DNA of 64,000 nt from Pseudopelagicola sp. (GTDB lineage: Bacteria; Pseudomonadota; Alphaproteobacteria; Rhodobacterales; Rhodobacteraceae): positions 62,001 through 126,000 of the forward strand of contig JAPHRE010000013.1 of assembly GCA_026195905.1 (NCBI GenBank). Direction: 5' to 3'. Positions 48,589-57,211 of this stretch are shown here, one piece after another (the stretch's first letter is position 1; the number at the start of each line of letters is the position of its first letter). The translations under genes were made by a program, and so were the position numbers. The notes under the pieces were generated by a model that was not told the DNA's origin, made no database searches, and saw nothing but the letters and a program-made list of their open reading frames with translations.

Positions 48589-50619
48589 CTAGTAGGCGTT
48601 CATGGTCAGGAGTTCATACTCGGCGACTTTTTCGTCGTCCTGATTGGTCAGGGTCACATGCCAGCGCACTTCGCCGTATTCATCGTTGCGGCGGGTTTTC
48701 TTGCGCACGGTGAGCCGGACCTTGATCGCATCGCCTGCCGAAACGGGCTTCATGAAACGCAGGGAATCGAGGCCCGTGTTGGCCAGCACCGGGCCTTCGT
48801 TCGGTTCGACAAAGAGACCGGCCGCGAAGGACAGGAGCAGGTAGCCATGCGCCACCCGTCCGGGGAAGAACGGGTTCCGTTGCGCCGCCGCGTCGTCCAT
48901 GTGGGCATAGAAGGTATCGCCGGTAAATTCGGCGAAATGCTCGATGTCCTCCAAGGTGACGGTGCGCGGATCGGTGTGGATCGTTTCGCCAATGGCAAGG
49001 TCGTGAAAGCGGCGGGTGAAAGGGTGCGCGGGGGCTTTGATCTCTTGTGCCTCGGGCACCCAGACTTCGCTAATGGCCGAGAGGATATCGGGGCTGCCCT
49101 GGATGGCGGTGCGCTGCATATAGTGCATGACGCCGCGCACGCCGCCCATTTCCTCGCCGCCGCCCGCGCGACCGGGGCCGCCATGAACCATGTGTGGCAG
49201 GGGCGAGCCGTGGCCGGTCGATTCTTTCATCGAGTCGCGGTTGTTGAAATAGAGGCGCCCGTGGAACGCACCCGCCCCAAGAGCGACTTCGCGGGCAACG
49301 GTCGGATCGCGGGTAATGACCGAGGCGACAAGCGAGCCTTCGCCGCGATTGGCCAGAGCAATGGCATGATCGAGATCGCGGTAACCCATGATCGTCGAGA
49401 CTGGGCCAAAGGCTTCTGTGTCGTGGACGTGGGTGGCGCGGTCGGGATCGGCGCAGTGGTAGAGCATCGGCGGCAGGAAGGCACCGGTCTCGGCATCCGC
49501 GCCTTCGACGGTAAAGTTGTCGGGGTCGCCAAAGACGCGTTCGGCCTCTTGCCCGATGAGGGCGGCCTTGGCGAGCACGTCACGTTTCTGATCGAGCGAC
49601 ACCAGCGCGCCCATGCGGGTTGTTTCCAGACGCGGATCGCCGATGGTGGTTTTGGCAAGGCGCGCGGAAAGGGCGTCGATCACCGCCTGAACGGTATTCT
49701 CCGGCGCGATAATGCGCCGGATGGCGGTGCATTTCTGCCCGGCTTTGGCGGTCATCTCGCGCTGGACTTCCTTGACGAAGAGATCAAATTCCGGCGTGCC
49801 GGGCGCGGCGTCAGGGCCGAGGATCGAGGCGTTGAGGCTATCTTGTTCAGCCACGAAGCGAACCGAGTTCTCAAGGATATGCGGGTTTTGGCGCAGTTTG
49901 AGCGCGGTGTCGGCAGAGCCGGTAAAGCTCACCACATCCTGACAAGTCAGGCGGTCGAGCATGTCGCCCAGCCCACCCGAAACCAGTTGCAACGCACCGT
50001 CGGGCAGGATGCCCGAGTCGAGCATGAGTTTCACCGCAAGCTCGGTCACATAGCAGGAGTTGGTCGCCGGTTTGACGATGGCGGGCACCCCGGCCAGAAG
50101 CGTCGGGGCGAGTTTCTCAAGCATCCCCCAAACCGGAAAGTTGAAGGCGTTGATATGCACCGCGACGCCATGCAGCGGTGTACAGATATGCTGACCCTGG
50201 AAGGTGCCGTGGCGCGACAGTTGTTCGATTTCGCCGTCAACATAGATCTTGCCGTCTGGCAATTCGCGCCGCCCCTTAGAGGCAAAAACGAACAGCGTTC
50301 CAATGCCGCCGTCGATATCAATCAGGTGGTCGCTCTGGGTTGCGCCGGTGTTGAACGACAGGTCATAGAGCGCCTGTTTGTGTGCACCGAGGTGCGCTGC
50401 GAGTGCCTTGAGCATGCGGGCGCGGTCGTGAAACCCAAGCGCGCGCAGGGCCGGGCCGCCGACGTTGCGGGCATGGTCAAGCATCGCCTGCACGTCGAGC
50501 GCGTCATTGCCCGCAGAGGCAATCGGGGCGCCTGTGATCGCGCTGTGGATGGTGCGAGCGCCAGCGCCGGGGGCAACCCATTGCCCGGCGGCAAAGCTCG
50601 AAATCTGCTCAAGGGTCAT
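48589..50619 (-). CDS. paaZ: Bifunctional oxepin-CoA hydrolase/3-oxo-5,6-dehydrosuberyl-CoA semialdehyde dehydrogenase
   Basis: The 676-aa fusion has an N-terminal aldehyde dehydrogenase (catalytic Cys in AKAGQKCTAIRR) and a C-terminal MaoC-like hydratase (FAEFTGDTFYAHMDDAAA, then FPGRVAHGYLLLSFAAGLF). PaaZ opens the oxepin-CoA ring and oxidises the aldehyde so formed. The ATG at 50619 is preceded by CTGGAGGAGAACGACG. It is divergent from paaG across a region with a palindromic operator candidate, and is followed by paaX. Confidence 0.96.
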   Translation of the reverse strand: MTLEQISSFAAGQWVAPGAGARTIHSAITGAPIASAGNDALDVQAMLDHARNVGGPALRALGFHDRARMLKALAAHLGAHKQALYDLSFNTGATQSDHLIDIDGGIGTLFVFASKGRRELPDGKIYVDGEIEQLSRHGTFQGQHICTPLHGVAVHINAFNFPVWGMLEKLAPTLLAGVPAIVKPATNSCYVTELAVKLMLDSGILPDGALQLVSGGLGDMLDRLTCQDVVSFTGSADTALKLRQNPHILENSVRFVAEQDSLNASILGPDAAPGTPEFDLFVKEVQREMTAKAGQKCTAIRRIIAPENTVQAVIDALSARLAKTTIGDPRLETTRMGALVSLDQKRDVLAKAALIGQEAERVFGDPDNFTVEGADAETGAFLPPMLYHCADPDRATHVHDTEAFGPVSTIMGYRDLDHAIALANRGEGSLVASVITRDPTVAREVALGAGAFHGRLYFNNRDSMKESTGHGSPLPHMVHGGPGRAGGGEEMGGVRGVMHYMQRTAIQGSPDILSAISEVWVPEAQEIKAPAHPFTRRFHDLAIGETIHTDPRTVTLEDIEHFAEFTGDTFYAHMDDAAAQRNPFFPGRVAHGYLLLSFAAGLFVEPNEGPVLANTGLDSLRFMKPVSAGDAIKVRLTVRKKTRRNDEYGEVRWHVTLTNQDDEKVAEYELLTMNAY

Positions 50620-50696
50620 CGTCGTTCTCCTCCAGAAAGGCCAGTTTGAATACCGGCCTGAGTGCCGGTGTGATTGGTTGAGGCTATTTATTGACC

Positions 50697-50708
50697 AACC
50701 GTTCGGTT
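50697..50708. promoter_or_regulatory. TetR-type palindromic operator candidate between paaZ and paaG
   Basis: AACCGTTCGGTT has arms AACCG and CGGTT around TT. It lies 78 nt upstream of paaZ and 42 nt upstream of paaG, so one bound dimer could control both directions. AACCG...CGGTT-type sites are typical of TetR regulators, and a TetR gene ends the paaG operon. Binding is inferred. Confidence 0.6.
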
Positions 50709-50749
50709 TATGCAAGATGAGTCGCAGATCATTGCTGTGGGAGGACGGG

Positions 50750-51529
50750 GTGAGCGAGACAATAGCCATAAAAGAGCATGGGGTTTGGGTTGAGATTACA
50801 CTCAACCGCCCGGACCGGCTCAATTCATTTAATGATGCGATGCATGGTGCGCTGCGCGCCGCGATCGAGGCCGCGCGGGACAATGGCGCGCGAGCGATTT
50901 TGCTGACCGGGGCGGGGCGTGGTTTCTGTGCCGGGCAAGATCTTGGGGATCGTGATCCTTCAAAGGGCGCGCCGGATCTTGGCCATACGGTGCGGACATT
51001 CTATGCGCCTTTGGTGCGGCTGATCCGGTCGTTGGAGTTTCCCGTCATCTGTGCGGTGAATGGCGTGGCGGCGGGGGCCGGGGCAAATATTGCGTTGGCC
51101 TGTGATATGGTTTTGGCGGCCGAAAGCGCGAAGTTTATCCAATCTTTCTCGAAGGTTGGTCTCATTCCCGATACTGGCGGAAGCTGGCATTTGCCGCGCC
51201 TTTTGGGCGAGGCGCGGGCCAAGGGTCTTGCCTTTACCGCCGAACCGATCACGGCGCAGAAGGCCGAGGATTGGGGGTTGATCTGGAAAGCCCTGCCGGA
51301 TGAGGCTCTGATGGACGAGGCGCGCGCCCTCACCGCGCGGCTTGCGTCGGGGCCGACGCTTGGCCTTGGCCTGAGCAAGATGTGCATTCAGGCGGCGGCA
51401 GTCGACACGCTTGAGGATCACCTCGAGATGGAAGCCGACGCGATGAAAACCTGCGGCGAGAGCGCGGATTATGCCGAGGGCGTCGCGGCGTTCCTTGAAA
51501 AACGCGCGCCGGCGTTCAAGGGAGAATGA
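50750..51529 (+). CDS. paaG: Ring 1,2-epoxyphenylacetyl-CoA isomerase (oxepin-CoA forming)
   Basis: The 259-aa crotonase-fold enzyme has the oxyanion-hole segments GRGFCAGQDLGDRDP and NGVAAGAGANIALACD, and FSKVGLIPDTGGSWHLPRL. The DLGDRDP stretch is typical of PaaG. It isomerises the ring epoxide to oxepin-CoA. The GTG at 50750 (after GGGAGGACGGG) gives the family length; the longer open frame through the paaZ promoter has no homology. paaI follows after 2 nt. Confidence 0.93.
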   Translation: MSETIAIKEHGVWVEITLNRPDRLNSFNDAMHGALRAAIEAARDNGARAILLTGAGRGFCAGQDLGDRDPSKGAPDLGHTVRTFYAPLVRLIRSLEFPVICAVNGVAAGAGANIALACDMVLAAESAKFIQSFSKVGLIPDTGGSWHLPRLLGEARAKGLAFTAEPITAQKAEDWGLIWKALPDEALMDEARALTARLASGPTLGLGLSKMCIQAAAVDTLEDHLEMEADAMKTCGESADYAEGVAAFLEKRAPAFKGE

Positions 51530-51531
51530 TC

Positions 51532-51957
51532 ATGACACCGAAACAACGCGCCGAGAAATCTGCGGCCGCCATGTGGTCGGGTGACGAAACCAGCAAATGG
51601 TTCGGGATGCAGATTGACGAGGTTGACGAAGGGCGCGCCATCTTGTCGATGACGGTCAAGCCGGAACATTGCAACGGTCACGGCACCTGTCATGGCGGGG
51701 TCAGCTTTTCTCTGGCGGATAGCGCTTTTGGTTTTGCCTGTAACAGTCGCAACAAGAATACCGTCGGACAGCACACGTTCATGAGCTATCTGGCCCCCGG
51801 CTATGTCGGGGACCGTCTGACTGCCACCGCGACAGAGGTTTCCCTAACCGGGCGTAGTGGCATTTACGATGTCAAAGTCAGCAGACAGGATGGGACGGTG
51901 ATCGCGGAATTCCGCGGTGTGTCGCGCATCATCAATGGACAGCATTTTGAAGAATAA
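51532..51957 (+). CDS. paaI: Hotdog-fold phenylacetyl-CoA-type thioesterase PaaI
   Basis: The 141-aa single hotdog domain has the PaaI motif NGHGTCHGGVSFSLADSAFGFACNSR. It releases CoA from stalled intermediates such as hydroxyphenylacetyl-CoA. Of two ATGs (51526, overlapping the paaG stop, and 51532) the second is chosen because GGAG lies 8 nt upstream; the first is too close. Confidence 0.92.
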   Translation: MTPKQRAEKSAAAMWSGDETSKWFGMQIDEVDEGRAILSMTVKPEHCNGHGTCHGGVSFSLADSAFGFACNSRNKNTVGQHTFMSYLAPGYVGDRLTATATEVSLTGRSGIYDVKVSRQDGTVIAEFRGVSRIINGQHFEE

Positions 51958-51975
51958 CGCGTCGAGGAGGACGAT

Positions 51976-53286
51976 ATGAAAGACCTGAGTCCGAAGCCGG
52001 GAGATCTAGATCCGATCGAAACCGCGTCGATCGACGAAATTCGCACTCTGCAGCTTGAGCGCCTCAAGTGGTCGGTGCGTCATGCGTATGAAAACGTGCC
52101 GATGTATCGGCAGCGGTTCGATGAGGCAGGTGTGCATCCTGATGACCTCAAGGATTTGAAAGACCTCGCAAAATTCCCGTTCACCTATAAGAACGATCTG
52201 CGCGAGAATTATCCGTTTGGCCTATTTGCGGTGCCGCGTGAACAGATCATGCGGGTGCATGCCTCGTCGGGCACGACGGGCAAGCCGACGGTTGTAGGCT
52301 ATACCGCCAATGACATTTCGATGTGGGCCGATGTTTTGGCGCGCAGCCTGCGGGCGTCGGGCCTGCGGGCGGGCAATGCCGTGCATAACGCCTATGGCTA
52401 TGGTCTCTTTACCGGGGGTCTTGGCGCGCATTACGGGATTGAGCGGCTTGGGGCGACCGTGGTGCCGATGGGCGGCGGGCAGACCGAGAAACAGGTCGGG
52501 CTTATTCAGGATTTCAAGCCCGACGGGATCATGGTGACGCCATCCTACATGCTGAATATCCTTGAAGGGTTTCACAAGGCGGGGCTTGATCCGCGCAAGT
52601 CCTCGCTTTCGGTTGGGGTCTTTGGGGCGGAGCCTTGGACCAATGCGATGCGGGCAGAGGTCGAAGCGGCCTTTGACATGCACGCCGTTGATATTTATGG
52701 CCTTTCCGAGATTATCGGCCCAGGCGTTGCGAATGAATGCGTCGAGACCAAAGACGGGCTGCATGTCTGGGAGGATCATTTCTACCCTGAGATCATCAAC
52801 CCGGTGACCGGCGAGGTTGTGGAAGACGGGGAAGAGGGCGAACTGGTGTTTACCACGCTGACCAAGGAAGGCATGCCGATGATCCGCTATCGCACGCGCG
52901 ATCTGACGCGGCTTATGCCCGGCACGGCGCGGACGATGCGGCGGATGGAAAAGATCACCGGGCGCAGCGATGACATGATTATCCTGCGTGGGGTGAATGT
53001 CTTCCCGACCCAGATCGAAGAACAGGTCGTGGCCACGGGCGGGCTTGCGCCGCATTTCCAGATCGAGCTTTACAAGTCCGGTCGGATGGATGCGATGCGG
53101 GTCTATGTCGAGGCCAATGCGGATGCGGCGGATAGCTTGTCCAAGACGGCGGCGGCGCGGATGTTGACCAAACATATAAAGGACATGGTCGGGGTTTCGA
53201 CCGAAGTTATTGTTGGCGACCCCGGTGATGTGGCGCGCTCGCAGGGCAAAGCGGTGCGTGTTCTCGACAACCGGGACAAGGAGTAA
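51976..53286 (+). CDS. paaK: Phenylacetate-CoA ligase
   Basis: The 436-aa adenylate-forming enzyme has the AMP-binding motif HASSGTTGKPTVVGYT, YGLSEIIGPGVANEC and GRSDDMIILRGVNVFPTQIE (hinge region of the family). It activates phenylacetate to phenylacetyl-CoA with ATP, the first pathway step. AGGAGGACGAT precedes the ATG. It lies 18 nt after paaI and 3 nt before the TetR gene. Confidence 0.96.
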   Translation: MKDLSPKPGDLDPIETASIDEIRTLQLERLKWSVRHAYENVPMYRQRFDEAGVHPDDLKDLKDLAKFPFTYKNDLRENYPFGLFAVPREQIMRVHASSGTTGKPTVVGYTANDISMWADVLARSLRASGLRAGNAVHNAYGYGLFTGGLGAHYGIERLGATVVPMGGGQTEKQVGLIQDFKPDGIMVTPSYMLNILEGFHKAGLDPRKSSLSVGVFGAEPWTNAMRAEVEAAFDMHAVDIYGLSEIIGPGVANECVETKDGLHVWEDHFYPEIINPVTGEVVEDGEEGELVFTTLTKEGMPMIRYRTRDLTRLMPGTARTMRRMEKITGRSDDMIILRGVNVFPTQIEEQVVATGGLAPHFQIELYKSGRMDAMRVYVEANADAADSLSKTAAARMLTKHIKDMVGVSTEVIVGDPGDVARSQGKAVRVLDNRDKE

Positions 53287-53289
53287 GAT

Positions 53290-53886
53290 TTGGCCCGCTC
53301 GATCGCAAAAGACCACGACCAAAAGCGTGATCAGATTTTGAAGAGCGCGGCAAAAGTTTTTGCCACGCAAGGGTTTGATCGCGCCTCAATGGCGGTGTTG
53401 GCGCGAGAGTGCGGCATCTCCAAGGCCAATATCTATCACTATTACGACAGCAAAGACGCCCTTCTTTTTGACCTGCTTGAGACCTATCTGCGGGAATTGC
53501 GGGATCGGATATGTTGTATAGAGATCAATGACTTATCCGCAGAGGCGCGCTTGCGCCGGGTGGTGGCAGAAGTGCTTATGGCCTATCAGGGTGCCGACTA
53601 TGAACATCAGGTTCAGGTCGGCGCCATGTCGGCGCTCCCGGAGGATCAGCAGCAGCTTTTGCGCGGCTATCAACGTGATCTTGTGAAGTTCGTTGAAGAG
53701 ATCATTCGCGCGGTGGAGCCGGAGGTCTTTGTGGGGCGGAGCGAGACGCTTCGGGCGACCACGATGTCGGTCTTCGGGATGCTCAACTGGTACTATATGT
53801 GGAACAGTGGCGCGGGGAGCGAGGCTCGGGAATCCTACGCGGCGTTGGTTGCGGACCTGACGCTTGGGGGGCTCAAGGCGCTCTGA
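53290..53886 (+). CDS. TetR-family regulator of the paa cluster
   Basis: The 198-aa protein has the TetR helix-turn-helix (ILKSAAKVFATQGFDRASMAVLARECGISKANIYHYYDSKDALL). A C-terminal ligand domain of the TetR/AcrR kind found beside paa genes follows. The start is TTG, 3 nt after the paaK stop, with AAGGAG upstream, so it is the last gene of paaG-paaI-paaK-tetR. By analogy to PaaR it probably senses phenylacetyl-CoA and binds the palindrome at 50697-50708. Confidence 0.86.
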   Translation: MARSIAKDHDQKRDQILKSAAKVFATQGFDRASMAVLARECGISKANIYHYYDSKDALLFDLLETYLRELRDRICCIEINDLSAEARLRRVVAEVLMAYQGADYEHQVQVGAMSALPEDQQQLLRGYQRDLVKFVEEIIRAVEPEVFVGRSETLRATTMSVFGMLNWYYMWNSGAGSEARESYAALVADLTLGGLKAL

Positions 53887-53892
53887 AACGCA

Positions 53893-53925
53893 CGTCGGTA
53901 TCGCGTCGGTATTGCGTCTGTATCG
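53893..53925 (+). repeat. 11-nt tandem repeat CGTCGGTATNN, locus 2
   Basis: Three head-to-tail 11-nt units, CGTCGGTATCG, CGTCGGTATTG and CGTCTGTATCG, begin 7 nt after the TetR stop codon. Sequence and period match locus 1 at 25342-25370. The gap to the convergent cbiZ gene is otherwise featureless. Confidence 0.75.
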
Positions 53926-53968
53926 CGGTGGTGCGGATTTTGGCAGGCGGCGGCGGGGCAAAGCGAGG

Positions 53969-54637
53969 CTACCCGGCACGGGCCCGCCGTTTGGTATCGT
54001 CGATCTGCCATTGCTGCGCGCCTTTTAGGATCGCGGTATAGGTTGCTTGGCCGATGGCCTCGCCGAGGGCGGTATGTTTTCCCGCATAGGGCAGATCGCC
54101 CGCAGGCGCGGCGATGGCGATGCAGTCGGTGCCGGTTCCGGTTGCGATGCCGGTTGCGACGCGGTGGCCGAGGTCGATCACGGCGGCGGTGCGGGCCTCG
54201 GTGGCCAGGCTCATGGCTTCGAGCAGGCCAATATCCGACAGGGGCGTGTCAACGCGCAGGGCGATGTTGATCGTGCCCCAGTCCTTGCCCCAATCCCGCC
54301 CGGAATAATCCTCGCGCGATCCGATCCGTTCCGCGTTGGACAGGCCGATGGTTATCACCGCTTGGGCGGTCACGTCTTCGACGCGGGCGGTGTGGGTGTG
54401 ATGTCGGACAAGTGTGCGGGAGGTCAGGAACGCGACGGCGTCGGCGGCCCCGCGCGCGGCAAGTTCCGAGGCAAGCCAGGTTTCCGCGTCGATATCCTGG
54501 GGCAGGTCGTCCTCATGCACTTCGCGCCAGACAATGCGCGAGGCGGTGACGAAGCCGGGGCGATGCACGGCCCAGCTTAGGACGCGCATCGGCGCGCCCA
54601 GATCATAGAACAGCCACGGGCACTCATGGGTTAGCAT
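53969..54637 (-). CDS. cbiZ: Adenosylcobinamide amidohydrolase CbiZ
   Basis: The 222-aa protein has the CbiZ pattern VTIGLSNAERIG-like (here ITIGLSNAERIG), GTINIALRVDTPLSD and TGTGTDCIAIAAP. CbiZ cuts the aminopropanol side chain of adenosylcobinamide (and in some bacteria pseudocobalamin) to adenosylcobyric acid, so imported corrinoids can be rebuilt. The ATG at 54637 overlaps the btuD stop by one base (TGATG); upstream frame lacks homology. Its place at the end of the btu operon fits corrinoid salvage. Confidence 0.93.
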   Translation of the reverse strand: MLTHECPWLFYDLGAPMRVLSWAVHRPGFVTASRIVWREVHEDDLPQDIDAETWLASELAARGAADAVAFLTSRTLVRHHTHTARVEDVTAQAVITIGLSNAERIGSREDYSGRDWGKDWGTINIALRVDTPLSDIGLLEAMSLATEARTAAVIDLGHRVATGIATGTGTDCIAIAAPAGDLPYAGKHTALGEAIGQATYTAILKGAQQWQIDDTKRRARAG

Positions 54638-55395
54638 CAGAGCACCTCGAGCGGTTGAAAGACCGGGCCAGAGGGGGTGTGTTGATGCCATGCGGTAACG
54701 CCGAAGGCGCGGGCGAGGAGGGCGTCGGTCAGCACGTCCTGGGGCGGGCCGTCGGCAAGGATACCGCCTTCGGCCAGAAGGATCAGGCGGGTGCAATGTC
54801 GCGCGGCAAGGCCAAGGTCATGCAGCGAGACCAGCGTTGAGCGGCCAGTGGCGGCGAGGTCGGCAAAGACCTGCATGGTGGCGATCTGGTGTGCGGGGTC
54901 AAGGCCCGCGATCGGTTCGTCGGCCATAAGGAGCGGCGTGTCCTGCGCGATGGCGCGGGCGATGAGGGCGCGGGCCTGTTCCCCGCCCGAGAGGCGCGAG
55001 GCGGCGCGGGTGCGAAAAGCCTCGAGGCCGAGATGCGCAATCGCAGCGTCGATCTTTGCGCGGTCCTCGGCGGGGATTTTGCCGGACAGGGGCAGGTAAG
55101 GCAGGCGGCCAAGGGCAACGAGGCGTTCGACCGGGATTGGCCAAGCGATTTCGCGCGCTTGTGGCATCCATGCGACGGCGCGGGCGCGTTCAGCGGTGGA
55201 TAGGGCCGCGAGCGAGCTTTGGCCCGATTGGCGCGGCAGGAGGCCGAGGGCGGCCCGCATCAAGGTTGTTTTGCCTGCGCCGTTGGGACCGATGAGGCCG
55301 ACCAGTTCCCCCTCATCAATCGTCAGGGAGACATTGGAAAAGACCGGACGGTTGCGTAGGGTTGCGGCGAGATCGCGGAGGGTTAGCAGGCTCAT
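54637..55395 (-). CDS. btuD: Corrinoid ABC transporter ATPase
   Basis: The 252-aa FecE/BtuD-type ATPase has Walker A LIGPNGAGKTTLMRA, signature RLSGGEQARALIARAIA, Walker B PLLMADEPIAGLDP and the switch His in VSLHDLGLAARHC. It powers BtuC. Overlaps of 4 nt with btuC and 1 nt with cbiZ show one tight operon under the riboswitch. Confidence 0.92.
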   Translation of the reverse strand: MSLLTLRDLAATLRNRPVFSNVSLTIDEGELVGLIGPNGAGKTTLMRAALGLLPRQSGQSSLAALSTAERARAVAWMPQAREIAWPIPVERLVALGRLPYLPLSGKIPAEDRAKIDAAIAHLGLEAFRTRAASRLSGGEQARALIARAIAQDTPLLMADEPIAGLDPAHQIATMQVFADLAATGRSTLVSLHDLGLAARHCTRLILLAEGGILADGPPQDVLTDALLARAFGVTAWHQHTPSGPVFQPLEVL

Positions 55396-56372
55396 GGCAG
55401 TTCCCTGCGTGTCTTGAAGATCAGGTGCAGGAACAGCGGTGCCCCGATGAGGGCGGTGACGACGCCGAGTTTGAGGTCGCGGTCGGGCAGGATCACGCGC
55501 ACGGAGATATCCGCGATCAACAGCAAAGCCGCGCCCCCAAGCGCCGAAGCCCAGAGCAGGCGCGAGGGTTGGGCGCCTACAAAGGGGCGCAGGATATGCG
55601 GCACAACGAGGCCAACAAAGCCGATCGCCCCGGCAACGGCGGTTGCGCCGCCGACGATCGCGGCGGTGCCAAGGACCACAAGAAGGCGCAGGCGGGTGAG
55701 GCTTAGCCCGAGGGTTTCGGCGGCATCTTCGCCGAGGGTCAGCGCGTCGAGGCCGCGGGCGGTGCTTGCAAGGAGGATGCCGCCGACGGCGACAAAAGGC
55801 AGCGCGAGCCAGAAATGGGTCATGGAGCGGTCGGCGAGCGATCCCATCATCCAGAACACGATGTCGTTTGCGGCAAACGGGTTTGGCGACAGGTTCAGCA
55901 CCAGAGAGGTCAGCGCTGAGGCGAGGGCCGAGATGGCAATCCCCGCAAGGATCAGCGTCAAAGACCCGCCGCGCGCCCCGGCCAGCCCGATGACGAGAAA
56001 AACGCCGATCACCGCGCCCAAGAGGGCTGCCAAGGGCAGGCCGAGCGAGGCGGTTGCGGTAAGCCCGGCCTGAAGCGCGAGGACCGCGCCAAGGGCCGCG
56101 GAGCCAGAGACGCCAATGAGGCCCGGCTCGGCGAGCGGATTGCGTAGGTAGCCCTGAAGCGCGGCCCCGGCCATGCCAAGCCCGCCACCGACGAGCGCCG
56201 CGAGAAGGGCGCGCGGCAGGCGAATTTCGCGCATCACCATCGGTAGGGGGCCATCGCCTCCGACAAAGAGCGCCGCGAGGCTATCAAGGGGGCCGGTTCG
56301 GGCAGGGCCGATGGTCAGAGAGAGGGCAAAGAGGGCGGCGACCAGCGCGAAAAGGATCAAAAACAGGCGCAT
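55392..56372 (-). CDS. btuC: Corrinoid ABC transporter permease (FecCD family)
   Basis: The 326-aa membrane protein has about 9-10 helices and FecCD motifs such as GGGLGMAGAALQGYLRNPLAEPGLIGVSGSAALGA and GLVVPHILRPFVG. It forms the inner-membrane pore for corrinoid uptake. It shares one base with the btuF stop and overlaps btuD by 4 nt. Iron-siderophore permeases share the family; riboswitch and cbiZ decide for corrinoids. Confidence 0.92.
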   Translation of the reverse strand: MRLFLILFALVAALFALSLTIGPARTGPLDSLAALFVGGDGPLPMVMREIRLPRALLAALVGGGLGMAGAALQGYLRNPLAEPGLIGVSGSAALGAVLALQAGLTATASLGLPLAALLGAVIGVFLVIGLAGARGGSLTLILAGIAISALASALTSLVLNLSPNPFAANDIVFWMMGSLADRSMTHFWLALPFVAVGGILLASTARGLDALTLGEDAAETLGLSLTRLRLLVVLGTAAIVGGATAVAGAIGFVGLVVPHILRPFVGAQPSRLLWASALGGAALLLIADISVRVILPDRDLKLGVVTALIGAPLFLHLIFKTRRELP

Positions 56373-57211
56373 CAGTCGGCCTTTGCAAGCAGGGCGCGGC
56401 GTGCCTTGGCGAGGCGGCGCACGGCGTCAAGAACATGGGGCGTGCCGCAAATCCATGTATTGTCGGCAACGCTTTCGCCTGTCGCCGTGCCAGTGAGGGC
56501 GCGCAGGGCGGGGTGGTCGAGAATGTCCTCGGCGCGCGAGTGGCCGTCATAGGCGGGGGCGGAAACGATGAGGTCGGGCTGTGCCATAATCAACAATTCT
56601 AGCGGCATTTCCCCGCCATAGGCAAAGCCTGCCTGGGTTGCGACATTGGTAAAGCCGGCGGTTTTGAGGATTTGGCCGGGGAGCGAGTTCTCGCCCGGCG
56701 TCCAGCCATTGGCGTTGTAGATCGCGGCGCGGGGGCGGGGGCCGTCGATCTTGCGCAGCTCTGCAAGGTCAGATTCGAATTGCGCCCGTATCTTGGCGGC
56801 GGTGGCGTCGCGGCCAAGGACGCGGCCAATCTCGGAGATACGTTCGGGGATGGCGTCCAGGGTCAGGGCAGGGGCCATGATGTGCACCGGAATGCCAAGG
56901 CGGCGCAGCATGTTCACGGTAGCGCGGGAGCTATAGGTTCCCGCAAGCACGAGGTCGGGATTGAGGAGGTAGATTTCCTCGGCCCCGCCGTGGTTGATCG
57001 GGAAATGTGCGGCCTCGGCGGTCATCGCGGAGGCGCGTTTATCGCGGGAGATGTAGGACACAGATTTGAGCTGTCCCGGCGCGGCCAGCAGCATGGCAAG
57101 CTGATCCGTGCACAGGTTGAGCGAGACGACGCGCCGTGGCGCGTCGGCCCATGCTGCCGCGCTGGAAAGCACCAGCGCGGCGAGCAGGCTTATGAGTTTA
57201 GAAGGACGCAC
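56372..57211 (-). CDS. btuF: Periplasmic corrinoid-binding protein
   Basis: The 279-aa protein has a signal peptide (LISLLAALVLSSAAAWA) and a type III binding fold (RRVVSLNLCTDQLAMLLAAP and YLLNPDLVLAGTYSS). It carries corrinoids from BtuB to BtuC. The GTG at 57211 gives a standard signal peptide and overlaps btuB by 14 nt; an ATG at 57253 would lengthen the n-region. No clear ribosome site is visible, consistent with coupling to btuB. Confidence 0.88.
   Translation of the reverse strand: MRPSKLISLLAALVLSSAAAWADAPRRVVSLNLCTDQLAMLLAAPGQLKSVSYISRDKRASAMTAEAAHFPINHGGAEEIYLLNPDLVLAGTYSSRATVNMLRRLGIPVHIMAPALTLDAIPERISEIGRVLGRDATAAKIRAQFESDLAELRKIDGPRPRAAIYNANGWTPGENSLPGQILKTAGFTNVATQAGFAYGGEMPLELLIMAQPDLIVSAPAYDGHSRAEDILDHPALRALTGTATGESVADNTWICGTPHVLDAVRRLAKARRALLAKAD

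Noticed and set aside
48658-50649. 663-codon open frame on the plus strand opposite paaZ
   Set aside because: Composition-driven shadow of a high-GC gene; low-complexity translation, no motifs, and paaZ is fully conserved on the other strand.
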